NCBI GenBank assembly: GCA_025351615.1
Contig: JANXVP010000299.1
Coordinates: 1-7,352 of the forward strand
Length of the DNA: 7,352 nt
From: Ramlibacter sp.
GTDB lineage: Bacteria > Pseudomonadota > Gammaproteobacteria > Burkholderiales > Burkholderiaceae_C
Reading direction: 5' to 3'
The notes beneath the pieces were generated by a model. The model did no database searches and was not told the DNA's origin. It was given only the letters and a program-made list of their open reading frames with translations. Of the stretch, positions 1-5,650 are shown piece by piece. The position numbers and the translations under genes were made by a program. Within the stretch, counting starts at the first letter, position 1. Every line of letters begins with the position of its first letter.

Positions 1-771
1 GGGGTCGAATTTCTGCACCCGTGAGTTGAGCGTGTCGGCGACATAGACATTGCCCTGCGGGTCCAGCGTCACATAGGTGGGAAACAGGAATTGCCCCGGG
101 TCCGACCCTTTACCCTTGCCGAGGTCGCCGGTCAGCTTGCCCTGGAGATCGAAAATCTTGACGGTGTGCAGGGTGCTCTTGCTGTGGGAGGTGTCGGACA
201 GGTAGATTTTCCCGCGCAGCCTGTCGATCGCGATGCCGGTCGGACGCGAGATCGAGGGGTCGGTGATGAAGCGGATTTCTTTTCCCTCCGGGCTGAAGAC
301 CTGGATGCCTTTCTTGTCCGACTCGACCACGTAAACATTTTCGGCCGCGTCCAGAGCAACCCCCGAGGGCCTTTCGAGCTGCTTCTCCTTGTTGACCTTG
401 GAGAATGTCTTCTTGCCGAAGTCGAACTTGTAGACCGCGAGTTGCACGAAATCCGAAACATAAACGCGCTGGCCATCATCGGAGACGGCGATCCCGGAAG
501 GTTCGGTCAGGCGATTTTCCGGCCCTCTCTTGCCGGTCAGGAACTGCGTCAGGTCGGCTTTGAAGGTGTCGTCGCTGGTCATGTCCTTTTCGCCGAACAG
601 CGAACGGACGAACTCGATGCGGGTGGGCAGCGGTGGTCCTGGCCAGACCAGCTTCACTGCGGGCTCGTCCACTTTGGTGGCGCAAGCTGCCAGTAGCAGC
701 GCTGCACCGACGAGGGCGGTGAGTCGACGGGCCACGCGCAGGGCGGCGTTGATGGATGATTGATCGGCCAT
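1..771 (-). CDS. NHL-repeat / six-bladed beta-propeller lipoprotein (3' end outside window)
   Basis: The frame is open from an ATG at 771 to the left edge, giving 257 residues with no stop, so the C-terminus is missing. Residues 1-30 form a lipoprotein signal: a basic stretch (RVARR), a hydrophobic core and an LLAAC lipobox with the lipidated Cys at 30. Alanine at +2 would favour outer-membrane sorting under the E. coli Asp+2 rule. From about residue 89, NHL-like blades repeat: PSGIAVSDDGQRVYVSD, PSGVALDAAENVYVVE, PTGIAIDRLRGKIYLSD and PTYVTLDPQGNVYVAD. At least four blades are visible and one or two more are expected beyond the edge. A purine-rich GAAAGAGAG lies just before the ATG. NHL propellers are usually non-catalytic binding scaffolds, and they recur beside multiheme cytochrome genes in metal-reducing and related bacteria. 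A structural or partner role in electron transfer at the envelope is inferred. An FNR-type box lies 73 bases upstream. The propeller family is secure; the function is not. Confidence 0.85.
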   Translation of the reverse strand, partial: MADQSSINAALRVARRLTALVGAALLLAACATKVDEPAVKLVWPGPPLPTRIEFVRSLFGEKDMTSDDTFKADLTQFLTGKRGPENRLTEPSGIAVSDDGQRVYVSDFVQLAVYKFDFGKKTFSKVNKEKQLERPSGVALDAAENVYVVESDKKGIQVFSPEGKEIRFITDPSISRPTGIAIDRLRGKIYLSDTSHSKSTLHTVKIFDLQGKLTGDLGKGKGSDPGQFLFPTYVTLDPQGNVYVADTLNSRVQKFDP

Positions 772-843
772 GGGATTCTCTCTTTCAGATGAACGCAGCT
801 TTTCAGGCTTCATTCATGCTGCCTCCGCCCCAGGGACAGTCAG

Positions 844-857
844 TTGATGTAGATCAA
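844..857 (-). promoter_or_regulatory. FNR/Anr-type binding site upstream of the NHL lipoprotein gene
   Basis: TTGATGTAGATCAA matches the FNR/Anr consensus TTGAT-N4-ATCAA at all ten defined bases, and the dyad extends by one pair on each side (GTTGAT...ATCAAC, 843-858). Its centre is about 79 bases before the lipoprotein ATG at 771. Placement at -41.5 (class II activation) would put the transcript start near 809 and leave a leader of about 38 bases. No clear -10 hexamer is visible at the matching place, so the exact start is uncertain. Because it lies 3' of the monoheme cytochrome gene, it most likely serves the lipoprotein gene. This would let that gene be expressed separately from the cytochromes under low oxygen. 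Confidence 0.65.
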
Positions 858-861
858 CGGA

Positions 862-874
862 CCCGCTGAGCGGG
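862..874 (-). terminator. Short GC hairpin after the monoheme cytochrome gene (weak terminator candidate)
   Basis: CCCGC-TGA-GCGGG forms a perfect five-pair stem with a three-base loop, 5 bases after the cytochrome stop codon. No T-run follows on the minus strand. It could stabilise the 3' end of the transcript or weakly end it. The next dyad downstream is the FNR-type box. Confidence 0.3.
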
Positions 875-878
875 CTGA

Positions 879-1205
879 CTATTTCGTCAGGATCCACACC
901 ACCAGATCGTGCAGATCGGCATCGGCAATCTTGGTCGGCGGATTGGCCGGCATTGGAATCGGGCCATAGATGCCTTTGCTGCCGTTGCGCACTGCGTGCT
1001 CCAGCGCATCCTGTTCGCCCTTGCGTTTTGCCGCGACGTCCTTGTAGGCCGGGCCGACGATTTTTTTGTCGATGCTGTGGCAGACCGAGCAGCCGCTTGT
1101 TTTCATCATTGCCGCTGCGCTGGTGTCGTCGAGCGCAGCAGCGGAAGCGGAAGCGGAAAAAAGCGCCAGCAGGGCCGCGGCACCGAGAGTGGTAAATAAT
1201 TTCAC
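879..1205 (-). CDS. Small periplasmic monoheme cytochrome c (class I, c551/c8-like)
   Basis: The product is 108 residues. A Sec signal peptide covers about residues 1-22 (MKLFTTLGAAALLALFSASA, then an SAA-type cleavage site), leaving a mature domain of about 86 residues, the usual size for cytochrome c551/c8. Haem attachment is CSVCH at 39-43, and the likely axial methionine is Met85 in the GPIPMPANP loop. The C-terminal helix ends in DLHDLVVWILTK, typical of the fold. The protein should be a soluble periplasmic electron shuttle. The start is GTG at 1205; no ATG lies in frame within the preceding bases, and the hydrophobic signal begins immediately after it. The Shine-Dalgarno (AGAAAGA) is weak. 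It lies downstream of the tetraheme cytochrome gene on the same strand but behind a good terminator, so it probably has its own promoter or depends on read-through; I could not identify a promoter. The redox partner is unknown. Confidence 0.93.
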   Translation of the reverse strand: MKLFTTLGAAALLALFSASASAAALDDTSAAAMMKTSGCSVCHSIDKKIVGPAYKDVAAKRKGEQDALEHAVRNGSKGIYGPIPMPANPPTKIADADLHDLVVWILTK

Positions 1206-1240
1206 TTGGATCTTTCTATGAGGTAGAGCGAGGGGTGCGA

Positions 1241-1284
1241 AAACTGAAAAAGCCGGTCGATGAGCTCAAACGCCCACCGACCGG
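1241..1284 (-). terminator. Rho-independent terminator after the tetraheme cytochrome gene
   Basis: Read on the minus strand, CCGGTCG (1284-1278) pairs perfectly with CGACCGG (1259-1253) across an 18-base loop. It is followed after one C by TTTTT (1251-1247) and then CAGTTTT. The hairpin starts 13 bases after the tetraheme stop codon. It should end most transcripts from the sigma-54 promoter before the monoheme cytochrome gene. The long loop makes it less than ideal. Confidence 0.6.
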
Positions 1285-1297
1285 TCATGCTTCTAAT

Positions 1298-2344
1298 TTA
1301 CTTTTTGTGGCACTGAAGGCAGATGTAGCCATCAGCCTGGGTGCCGCCGGTGAGCTTGCCACGCAGGAAGTAGTCGTCCTTGGCAGCCTTGTTGTGCGGG
1401 TCATGGCAGGAAGAGCATTCGATACCGCTCTTGCCAGGTGTGGCCTTGCCGACAATCGCTCCGCCGCCGATGTCGGAGTACAGGCGAATGTTGTTCGCTG
1501 TCGGATCGGTCTGGAAGTCGTTGGTCGCCAGCTGGGCGCCGCTGGTGCTGCCGTTATAGACATTGGGCGCGCCATTGAGCGGGTAAGGAATCGCAACCGG
1601 GTGGTTGCCGCTCAAATTGCCGCCTGAGCCAACCTGCTTCGAATCGGAGCCACTTCCGACTTTACCGGTCTGGGTAGCACCGCCGCCGATCTTGAACAAA
1701 CTTATGGCGTTGGCGCCGTTGTGGGACGCTTCAGAAAACCAGCCCACGTCACCAATCGCGACCGAGCCATCGTGACAGCTCAGGCACTTCGCCGACGGGC
1801 CGTTGTAGGCATTGCCGGTGAAGCCAGGCAGAGCCGTACCGGAAGTCGTGGCCGCCACGTCCCACTGGAACGTATTGCTCGACAGCGTATGGTTCCACAA
1901 CAGCAGCGAGGACTTGGCCTTGTGTGGCGTGTGGCAGAAGGTGCACAAGCCGGCGCCATTCGCAACTCCGCTGCTGCCGGTGCCGGACTGGAAGTCGTGA
2001 GACGTGCCGTAAAGGCCTGTGCCGAAACCAGCGGCTGCCATGGCAGCAGTTGGGTCTCCGCTCGGGCCACCGGGGCCGCCGATGATTCCCTGGCCCAGGG
2101 GAATGGTGGTGGGGAGCAGGTCGGTCGGTTGAGCCGTAGGAGCGATCGGAGTTCCGACAACTCCAGGTGACGCATTGATACCTGCGCCGCCGTTGACTGC
2201 TGGCAATACCGCAACAGGGGTGACACCCAAGGGGTTGATTGGTGAACCAGTTCCATTGTTTTGAATCTGCACCTGCCCCCATGCAGCGGAGGCAAGGGTC
2301 ATGCTTGCAATAGCGAGCACCCTGGCCGATTTGTTCCATCTCAT
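1298..2344 (-). CDS. Secreted tetraheme c-type cytochrome (cytochrome c3-like / doubled-CXXCH family)
   Basis: The product is 348 residues. I chose the ATG at 2344 over an upstream in-frame start at 2476 because GGAG sits 6 bases before it and a Sec signal follows at once (residues 1-23, ending SAAWG). The upstream extension is Arg-rich and unlike a leader. Four haem sites are visible: CTFCH 134-138, CLSCH 187-191, CSSCH 310-314 and CLQCH 342-346. Nearby histidines in SHD (116), TPH (141), WNH (152), SHN (208), NHP (248) and DPH (317) could be distal ligands, so bis-His low-potential haems are likely. The CHTPH, LWNH, CLSCHDGSVAIG and CSSCHDPHN pattern resembles cytochromes of Geobacter and metal- or iron-cycling betaproteobacteria. 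Residues about 24-110 are a Gly/Pro/Ala/Thr-rich stretch with almost no charge. The protein is probably periplasmic or exported; an electron-transfer role is secure, the partner unknown. A sigma-54 promoter lies upstream and a terminator downstream. Confidence 0.93.
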   Translation of the reverse strand: MRWNKSARVLAIASMTLASAAWGQVQIQNNGTGSPINPLGVTPVAVLPAVNGGAGINASPGVVGTPIAPTAQPTDLLPTTIPLGQGIIGGPGGPSGDPTAAMAAAGFGTGLYGTSHDFQSGTGSSGVANGAGLCTFCHTPHKAKSSLLLWNHTLSSNTFQWDVAATTSGTALPGFTGNAYNGPSAKCLSCHDGSVAIGDVGWFSEASHNGANAISLFKIGGGATQTGKVGSGSDSKQVGSGGNLSGNHPVAIPYPLNGAPNVYNGSTSGAQLATNDFQTDPTANNIRLYSDIGGGAIVGKATPGKSGIECSSCHDPHNKAAKDDYFLRGKLTGGTQADGYICLQCHKK

Positions 2345-2393
2345 AATATTCTCCAGTTTGATTTGAAAAATTGCCTTGTCACGGTGAAGCTGT

Positions 2394-2409
2394 TGCATTC
2401 TTCGTGCCA
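2394..2409 (-). promoter_or_regulatory. Sigma-54 (-24/-12) promoter for the tetraheme cytochrome gene
   Basis: The minus strand reads TGGCACGAAGAATGCA. The sigma-54 consensus is TGGCACG-N4-TTGCA, so only one defined base differs (A for the first T of the -12 block). The essential GG and GC doublets are present and exactly ten bases apart. The predicted transcript start is near 2383, which leaves a leader of about 39 bases to the ATG at 2344. Such promoters require an AAA+ activator; one with an intact GAFTGA loop is encoded at 5643-7067. Confidence 0.75.
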
Positions 2410-2462
2410 GCCATTTCCAGGCCTTCCGGCGCCGGTCCCAGCCGCTCAGGGCGCGTGCCACG

Positions 2463-2503
2463 GCTGCTCGAACCAACTTCTCTCAGCCCCTGTTCGCAGC
2501 AGC
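2463..2503. promoter_or_regulatory. Imperfect inverted repeat, candidate upstream activator site
   Basis: GCTGCTCGAAC (2463-2473) is matched by GTTCGCAGCAGC (2492-2503), its reverse complement with one extra base. The two arms are separated by 18 bases. The centre is about 100 bases upstream of the predicted sigma-54 start, within the usual range for NtrC-type activator sites. That the neighbouring regulator binds here is inference. The same arms could instead form an RNA hairpin if the region were transcribed. Confidence 0.35.
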
Positions 2504-2530
2504 GGACGCACACCCGGCAACGCCTGAAAG

Positions 2531-2544
2531 AGCGATCGATCGCT
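2531..2544. repeat. Perfect 14-base palindrome AGCGATCGATCGCT
   Basis: The sequence equals its own reverse complement. CGATCGC recurs 15 bases further on (2537-2543 and 2552-2558). It lies about 155 bases upstream of the predicted sigma-54 start and could be an operator, but overlapping CGATCG words are common in GC-rich genomes, so chance is possible. Confidence 0.3.
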
Positions 2545-2641
2545 GTCTGCCCGATCGCGGCTGACGGGGGTCAGGCGCCCGGCAAGAACCGGCGCGGCGG
2601 CGCGGACTGCTGTCGCAAGCCGGAGAATTTGCGGCCGGGGT

Positions 2642-2657
2642 TTCGCGTTTGCGCGAA
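2642..2657. promoter_or_regulatory. Operator-like dyad TTCGCG-N4-CGCGAA
   Basis: TTCGCG (2642-2647) and CGCGAA (2652-2657) are perfect inverted arms around TTTG. This is the size and symmetry of a dimeric regulator site. It lies about 160 bases before the chosen ccmI start and upstream of the FNR-type box. The protein that would bind is unknown. Confidence 0.3.
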
Positions 2658-2717
2658 TAGAGCATCGATCCGCTTGCAGGCCGGCGGCAATGGCGCAAGC
2701 GTCAAATCCGGACGGCG

Positions 2718-2731
2718 ATGATCTAGATCAA
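2718..2731 (+). promoter_or_regulatory. FNR/Anr-type binding site upstream of the ccmI operon
   Basis: ATGATCTAGATCAA matches TTGAT-N4-ATCAA at nine of ten defined bases, and its core TGATCTAGATCA is a perfect 12-base palindrome. If it acts at -41.5, transcription would begin near 2766, 53 bases before the GTG chosen for ccmI. The -10 region (around 2754-2760) is poor, so other placements are possible. Its location also argues against starting ccmI at the upstream ATG (2690), which would place the site inside the coding sequence. Confidence 0.55.
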
Positions 2732-2818
2732 ACACAGCGTCACCCGGCATGGCCTACTTGCAAGGCAGGTCAGGTCAAGGCACTTGATCCGGAAAACCAA
2801 ACACTTGTCTGGAAATTT

Positions 2819-4078
2819 GTGGAACCGTCTCTCACGATCATCATCTGGACGCTCACCGCGCTGGTGACGACGGGCACGCTCTGGTTCGTGTTGAGTCGCC
2901 GTACCAAGGTCTTCGCGCCTGCGAAGAAACTGGAATTGCTCGGCGTTCTCAAACAGCAGCTTGCCGAACTCGACGCCGGGCTGGCCAACCGCACATTGGC
3001 GCCCGAACAATATGACCAGAGCCGGATGGAACTGGAAAGAAGGCTGCTCAGCGAAGCCGGGACCGCGACATACGCGCCGGCTGCGAGCAGCGCCAGCCGG
3101 CTCATCCCGCCCGTGACGATCGCCCTGCTCGTCATCCTGACCGTGACGGGCTGGTACTTCCTGGCCGGCAAGCCTTGGCTGACCAGGACGCCCATGACGA
3201 CGCCAGAGAGTGCGATTGCCGCGCATCCGAAAAACATGCAAGAGATGCACGACCGGATCGCACGCCTCGCCGCCAACCCCAAGGATGCCGATGGCTGGGC
3301 CGTGCTGGGACGCGCATACAGCGCACAGCTGCGCTTTGGAGAGAGCGCTGAAGCCTTCGCCAAAGCGGAAGCGCTGCAACCCGGCAATGCCGAATTGCTG
3401 GCCGATTACGCCGACGCACTGGCGATGGCACAGGGCAGGATATTTGCCGGCAAACCTTCCGAATTGGTCCAGCGCGCACTGCAAGCGGACCCGAACAACC
3501 TGAAAGCCCTGTCGTTGGCGGGCAGCGTGGCTTTCGACGCCGGTGCATACGGACCGGCGATCGGATTCTGGCAGCAGTTGCTGCAGCAGGTGGCGCCGGC
3601 GTCGGAGATGGCCAGCACGGCCAAGGCGAACATTGCAGAAGCCCAACAGCGCGCCGGGCGCGACGTGGTCGCGGCTCGCGCAGGCAAGAGCGCGTCAGCG
3701 CCTTCGACGCGGGAGCCGGTACCCGCTCATGCCTTGGCGACGATCACGGGAAGGGTGCGCTTGATTGCCGAGTTGTCGGCCAAAGCCTCGCCGACCGACA
3801 CCGTCTTCGTTTTTGCGCGCGCGACCGATGGCGCGACAATGCCGCTCGCCCTGCTCAAGCGCCAGGTGAAGGATCTGCCGATGGACTTCATGCTCGACGA
3901 CACGATGGCGCTCAGTCCTGAGGCGAAATTATCCAAGTTCAAGCTGGTGGACGTCGGAGCCCGAATTTCGAAATCGGGGAGCGTCACGACCCAGCGCGGG
4001 GATTTGGTGTCTCCCATGGTTCGCACCCTGGTAGGAGGCCCTGATGTCCAGGTCCCGATCCAGGGTTTGGTGCGCTGA
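2819..4078 (+). CDS. ccmI: CcmI-type c-type cytochrome biogenesis protein (apocytochrome chaperone)
   Basis: The product is 419 residues from GTG 2819. CcmI binds the C-terminus of apocytochromes c through periplasmic TPRs and passes them to the CcmF/H haem ligase (System I). A first membrane helix spans about residues 5-24. It is followed by a cytoplasmic loop rich in Leu and charged residues (LLGVLKQQLAELDAGL, DQSRMELERRLL), as in the family. A second helix covers about 97-116, then TPR-like helices about 145-285 (WAVLGRAYSAQLRFGESAEAF and later copies), and a C-terminal domain about 305-415 with VFVFARATDGATMPLAL, LPMDFMLDDTMALSP and VGARISKSG, all characteristic. An in-frame ATG at 2690 exists, but its 43 extra residues are hydrophilic and cross the FNR-type box. 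The GTG sits directly before the first helix with a weak, close GGAA. Unusually, no other ccm gene is next to it; it stands 54 bases before a histidine kinase gene, suggesting one operon. The family call is strong; the start is moderate. Confidence 0.92.
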   Translation: MEPSLTIIIWTLTALVTTGTLWFVLSRRTKVFAPAKKLELLGVLKQQLAELDAGLANRTLAPEQYDQSRMELERRLLSEAGTATYAPAASSASRLIPPVTIALLVILTVTGWYFLAGKPWLTRTPMTTPESAIAAHPKNMQEMHDRIARLAANPKDADGWAVLGRAYSAQLRFGESAEAFAKAEALQPGNAELLADYADALAMAQGRIFAGKPSELVQRALQADPNNLKALSLAGSVAFDAGAYGPAIGFWQQLLQQVAPASEMASTAKANIAEAQQRAGRDVVAARAGKSASAPSTREPVPAHALATITGRVRLIAELSAKASPTDTVFVFARATDGATMPLALLKRQVKDLPMDFMLDDTMALSPEAKLSKFKLVDVGARISKSGSVTTQRGDLVSPMVRTLVGGPDVQVPIQGLVR

Positions 4079-4132
4079 TCCGATGGTGCAGCGCGAACGA
4101 GAAGCGCTTGCCTGCCTGCGGAAGCAATCGTG

Positions 4133-5650
4133 ATGCTCCTGGCAAACCCCGTCGTCACAGCCGAACCGATCCTGCCGAAGCAGGCGCGTTACCGTTTTAC
4201 TCTGCGCACCCAGGGCTTCATTTTGTTGGGCTTTGGCATCGCGCTCGTCTTGCTCTACGGTGCTTTTCTTGAGACGCAGCGCGCCAGGCTGGAGAGCCAC
4301 TACCTGGCGGTCGAGCAACAGCAAAATCTGGAAGAGGACCTGGTCCGGATTGGAAATGTATTGTTTCGCGTCGACCGCGAGATCGACGAGGCACTCATGC
4401 TGTCTGACCCGGCGGCGGCAGTGCCCCTGATTTCGAAGTCCTTCGTCGCACTCGCACCGTTGGCGGCCGTGAATCTTTATCCGGCGCTTGAGGCGCCATT
4501 GAATCGAATGAAAGCGGCCATCGATTCCCTGCAAGAAGGCGACGTGCGAGCCAATCTGCTCAACCTCGGGCGGGAGATGCACAAGACGGCCGCCCAGTTG
4601 GACCATGTCATCGTGTACGTTGCGGAACACCGGAACAAGCTATCGGCCGAGCACCTGCGCATCTTTGATTCGGTCACGCTCACTTCCACCATCGTCAGCA
4701 TCCTTGCGCTGGGTGGCTTCGGCTCTTTCATGGTCCATTTTTTCAGGCGTCTGACAGTTTCCATTCACATCCTGCGCGCGCGCGCTCGAGAGATTCAGGC
4801 TGGATTGTACCTAGCGCCACTCACCCTCGACAGGGGCGTCGAGATGGGCGAACTGATGGATGCGATGAACAAAATGGCGGCAACCCTGCAGCAGCGAGAC
4901 AAGGATCTCGCGATCAGTCGCCAGCAATATTTTCACGAAGAAAAAATGAGGGCAGTCAAATCCCTCGCCGCCGGAGTGGCGCACGAGATCGGCAATCCGC
5001 TTGAAACAATTTCACTTGTGGCACAGGCGATCGCCGAAGCCAAGGAAAAATCCTGCGCGAGCAAAGGTGCGAACTGCAACCCGCAACTGATTCTTGACCA
5101 GACCCGCAGAATCGGAAAAATCAATCGTGAAATATCAAACTTTACTGCGCCGAGCACGCCCGACCTGGCGCCGCAAAATCTCAACGAACTGATCCGCGGA
5201 ATCAGCAATTTCATCCGGTATGACCGACGCTATCGCCTGATCGAACTGGTGCTGGAGCTCGACCCTGGAATCCCGTTCGTTCGCCTGGTTGCCGACCAGT
5301 TTACGCAAGTCATGCTGAATTTACTGATCAATGCAGCCGACGCGTGCGAGGACTGTGGAAAAGGCCATGCCGCAGTGGTCATCCGCACCGAACGCGTCGC
5401 TGCAGGTGTGGGCCTGCGTGTCATCGATAGCGGTTGTGGCATGAACCGGGAGACCATGGACCACGCATTCGACGCGTTTTATACGACCAAATCGCCCGAT
5501 CGCGGCAGTGGCTTGGGACTGGCTGTCTCCAAGTCGATCATCGAATCCTGTGGTGGAACGATGCGCTTGATTTCGCAAGAGCACGCTGGTACCACCGTAG
5601 AGATATTTCTGCCGCCCGGTTTGCTTGTCGCGGACTCCATTCATGCCTAA
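4133..5650 (+). CDS. Membrane sensor histidine kinase, NtrB-like class, partner of the downstream regulator
   Basis: The product is 505 residues from ATG 4133; GTG 4130 just before it is equally readable, with GGAAG at 4120-4124 serving either. A first membrane helix lies about 28-46, then an all-helical periplasmic domain (about 47-182, probably a four-helix bundle), a second helix about 184-204 and a HAMP linker about 205-262. The DHp domain has the phospho-accepting His284 in AAGVAHEIGNPLETIS. The ATPase domain shows the N box (LNLLINAADA, Asn396 and Asn400), G1 DSGCGM (Asp432), the F box (FDAFYTTKS) and G2 GSGLGLAVS. All catalytic residues are present. The signal is unknown; the helical domain has no obvious PAS or haem motif. 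The DHp hairpin carries two cysteines (308 and 315, in SCASKGANC), with more at 405 and 408, which might sense redox state. The 3' end overlaps the regulator gene, so the two are almost certainly a cognate pair. Confidence 0.93.
   Translation: MLLANPVVTAEPILPKQARYRFTLRTQGFILLGFGIALVLLYGAFLETQRARLESHYLAVEQQQNLEEDLVRIGNVLFRVDREIDEALMLSDPAAAVPLISKSFVALAPLAAVNLYPALEAPLNRMKAAIDSLQEGDVRANLLNLGREMHKTAAQLDHVIVYVAEHRNKLSAEHLRIFDSVTLTSTIVSILALGGFGSFMVHFFRRLTVSIHILRARAREIQAGLYLAPLTLDRGVEMGELMDAMNKMAATLQQRDKDLAISRQQYFHEEKMRAVKSLAAGVAHEIGNPLETISLVAQAIAEAKEKSCASKGANCNPQLILDQTRRIGKINREISNFTAPSTPDLAPQNLNELIRGISNFIRYDRRYRLIELVLELDPGIPFVRLVADQFTQVMLNLLINAADACEDCGKGHAAVVIRTERVAAGVGLRVIDSGCGMNRETMDHAFDAFYTTKSPDRGSGLGLAVSKSIIESCGGTMRLISQEHAGTTVEIFLPPGLLVADSIHA

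Larger units (their letters stand above)
2345..2818. other. Divergent regulatory region between the tetraheme cytochrome gene and ccmI
   Basis: About 470 bases hold no gene I can support. Open frames here are Arg/Pro/Ser-rich, lack ribosome sites and look like chance products of GC-rich DNA. The stretch contains a sigma-54 promoter facing left (2394-2409) and an imperfect inverted repeat (2463-2503). Further right are a 14-base perfect palindrome (2531-2544), a TTCGCG-N4-CGCGAA dyad (2642-2657), another 7-base inverted repeat (CGCTTGC 2671-2677 with GCAAGCG 2695-2701) and an FNR-type box facing right (2718-2731). The density of dyads suits a region bound by several regulators. Confidence 0.7.

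Noticed and set aside
91..696. 201-codon plus-strand frame opposite the lipoprotein gene
   Set aside because: It is the antisense of a gene with a clear lipobox and NHL repeats, and its own translation shows no domain.
816..831. TGGGGCGGAGGCAGCA on the minus strand before the lipoprotein gene as a second sigma-54 promoter
   Set aside because: GG and GC are ten bases apart, but four other consensus bases are wrong, and GC-rich DNA yields such spacing often.
2357..2371. TTTGATTTGAAAAA as an FNR box for the tetraheme gene
   Set aside because: Only one half-site matches, and it lies within the leader too close to the ATG for activation.
2638..2652. GGGTTTCGCGTTTGC on the plus strand as a sigma-54 promoter for ccmI
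   Set aside because: The -12 part is good, but the -24 part lacks CAC, and the start would be about 155 bases before the gene.
2371..2721. 116-codon plus-strand frame in the divergent region, and a 71-codon minus-strand frame at 2483-2698
   Set aside because: Both are Arg/Pro/Ser-rich, without ribosome sites or recognisable motifs, and overlap promoter elements.
2749..2787. Twelve-codon ATG frame in the leader before ccmI, possible leader peptide
   Set aside because: No ribosome-binding site, no striking codon pattern and no attenuator hairpin; its length is expected by chance.
2690..2818. In-frame upstream start that would lengthen CcmI by 43 residues
   Set aside because: The extension is hydrophilic, lacks a ribosome site, crosses the FNR-type palindrome and would push the first membrane helix far from the N-terminus.
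5625..5642. TTG start adding six residues to the response regulator
   Set aside because: ATG 5643 leads straight into the first receiver strand (KFKVLVVDDE), the normal N-terminus for the family.
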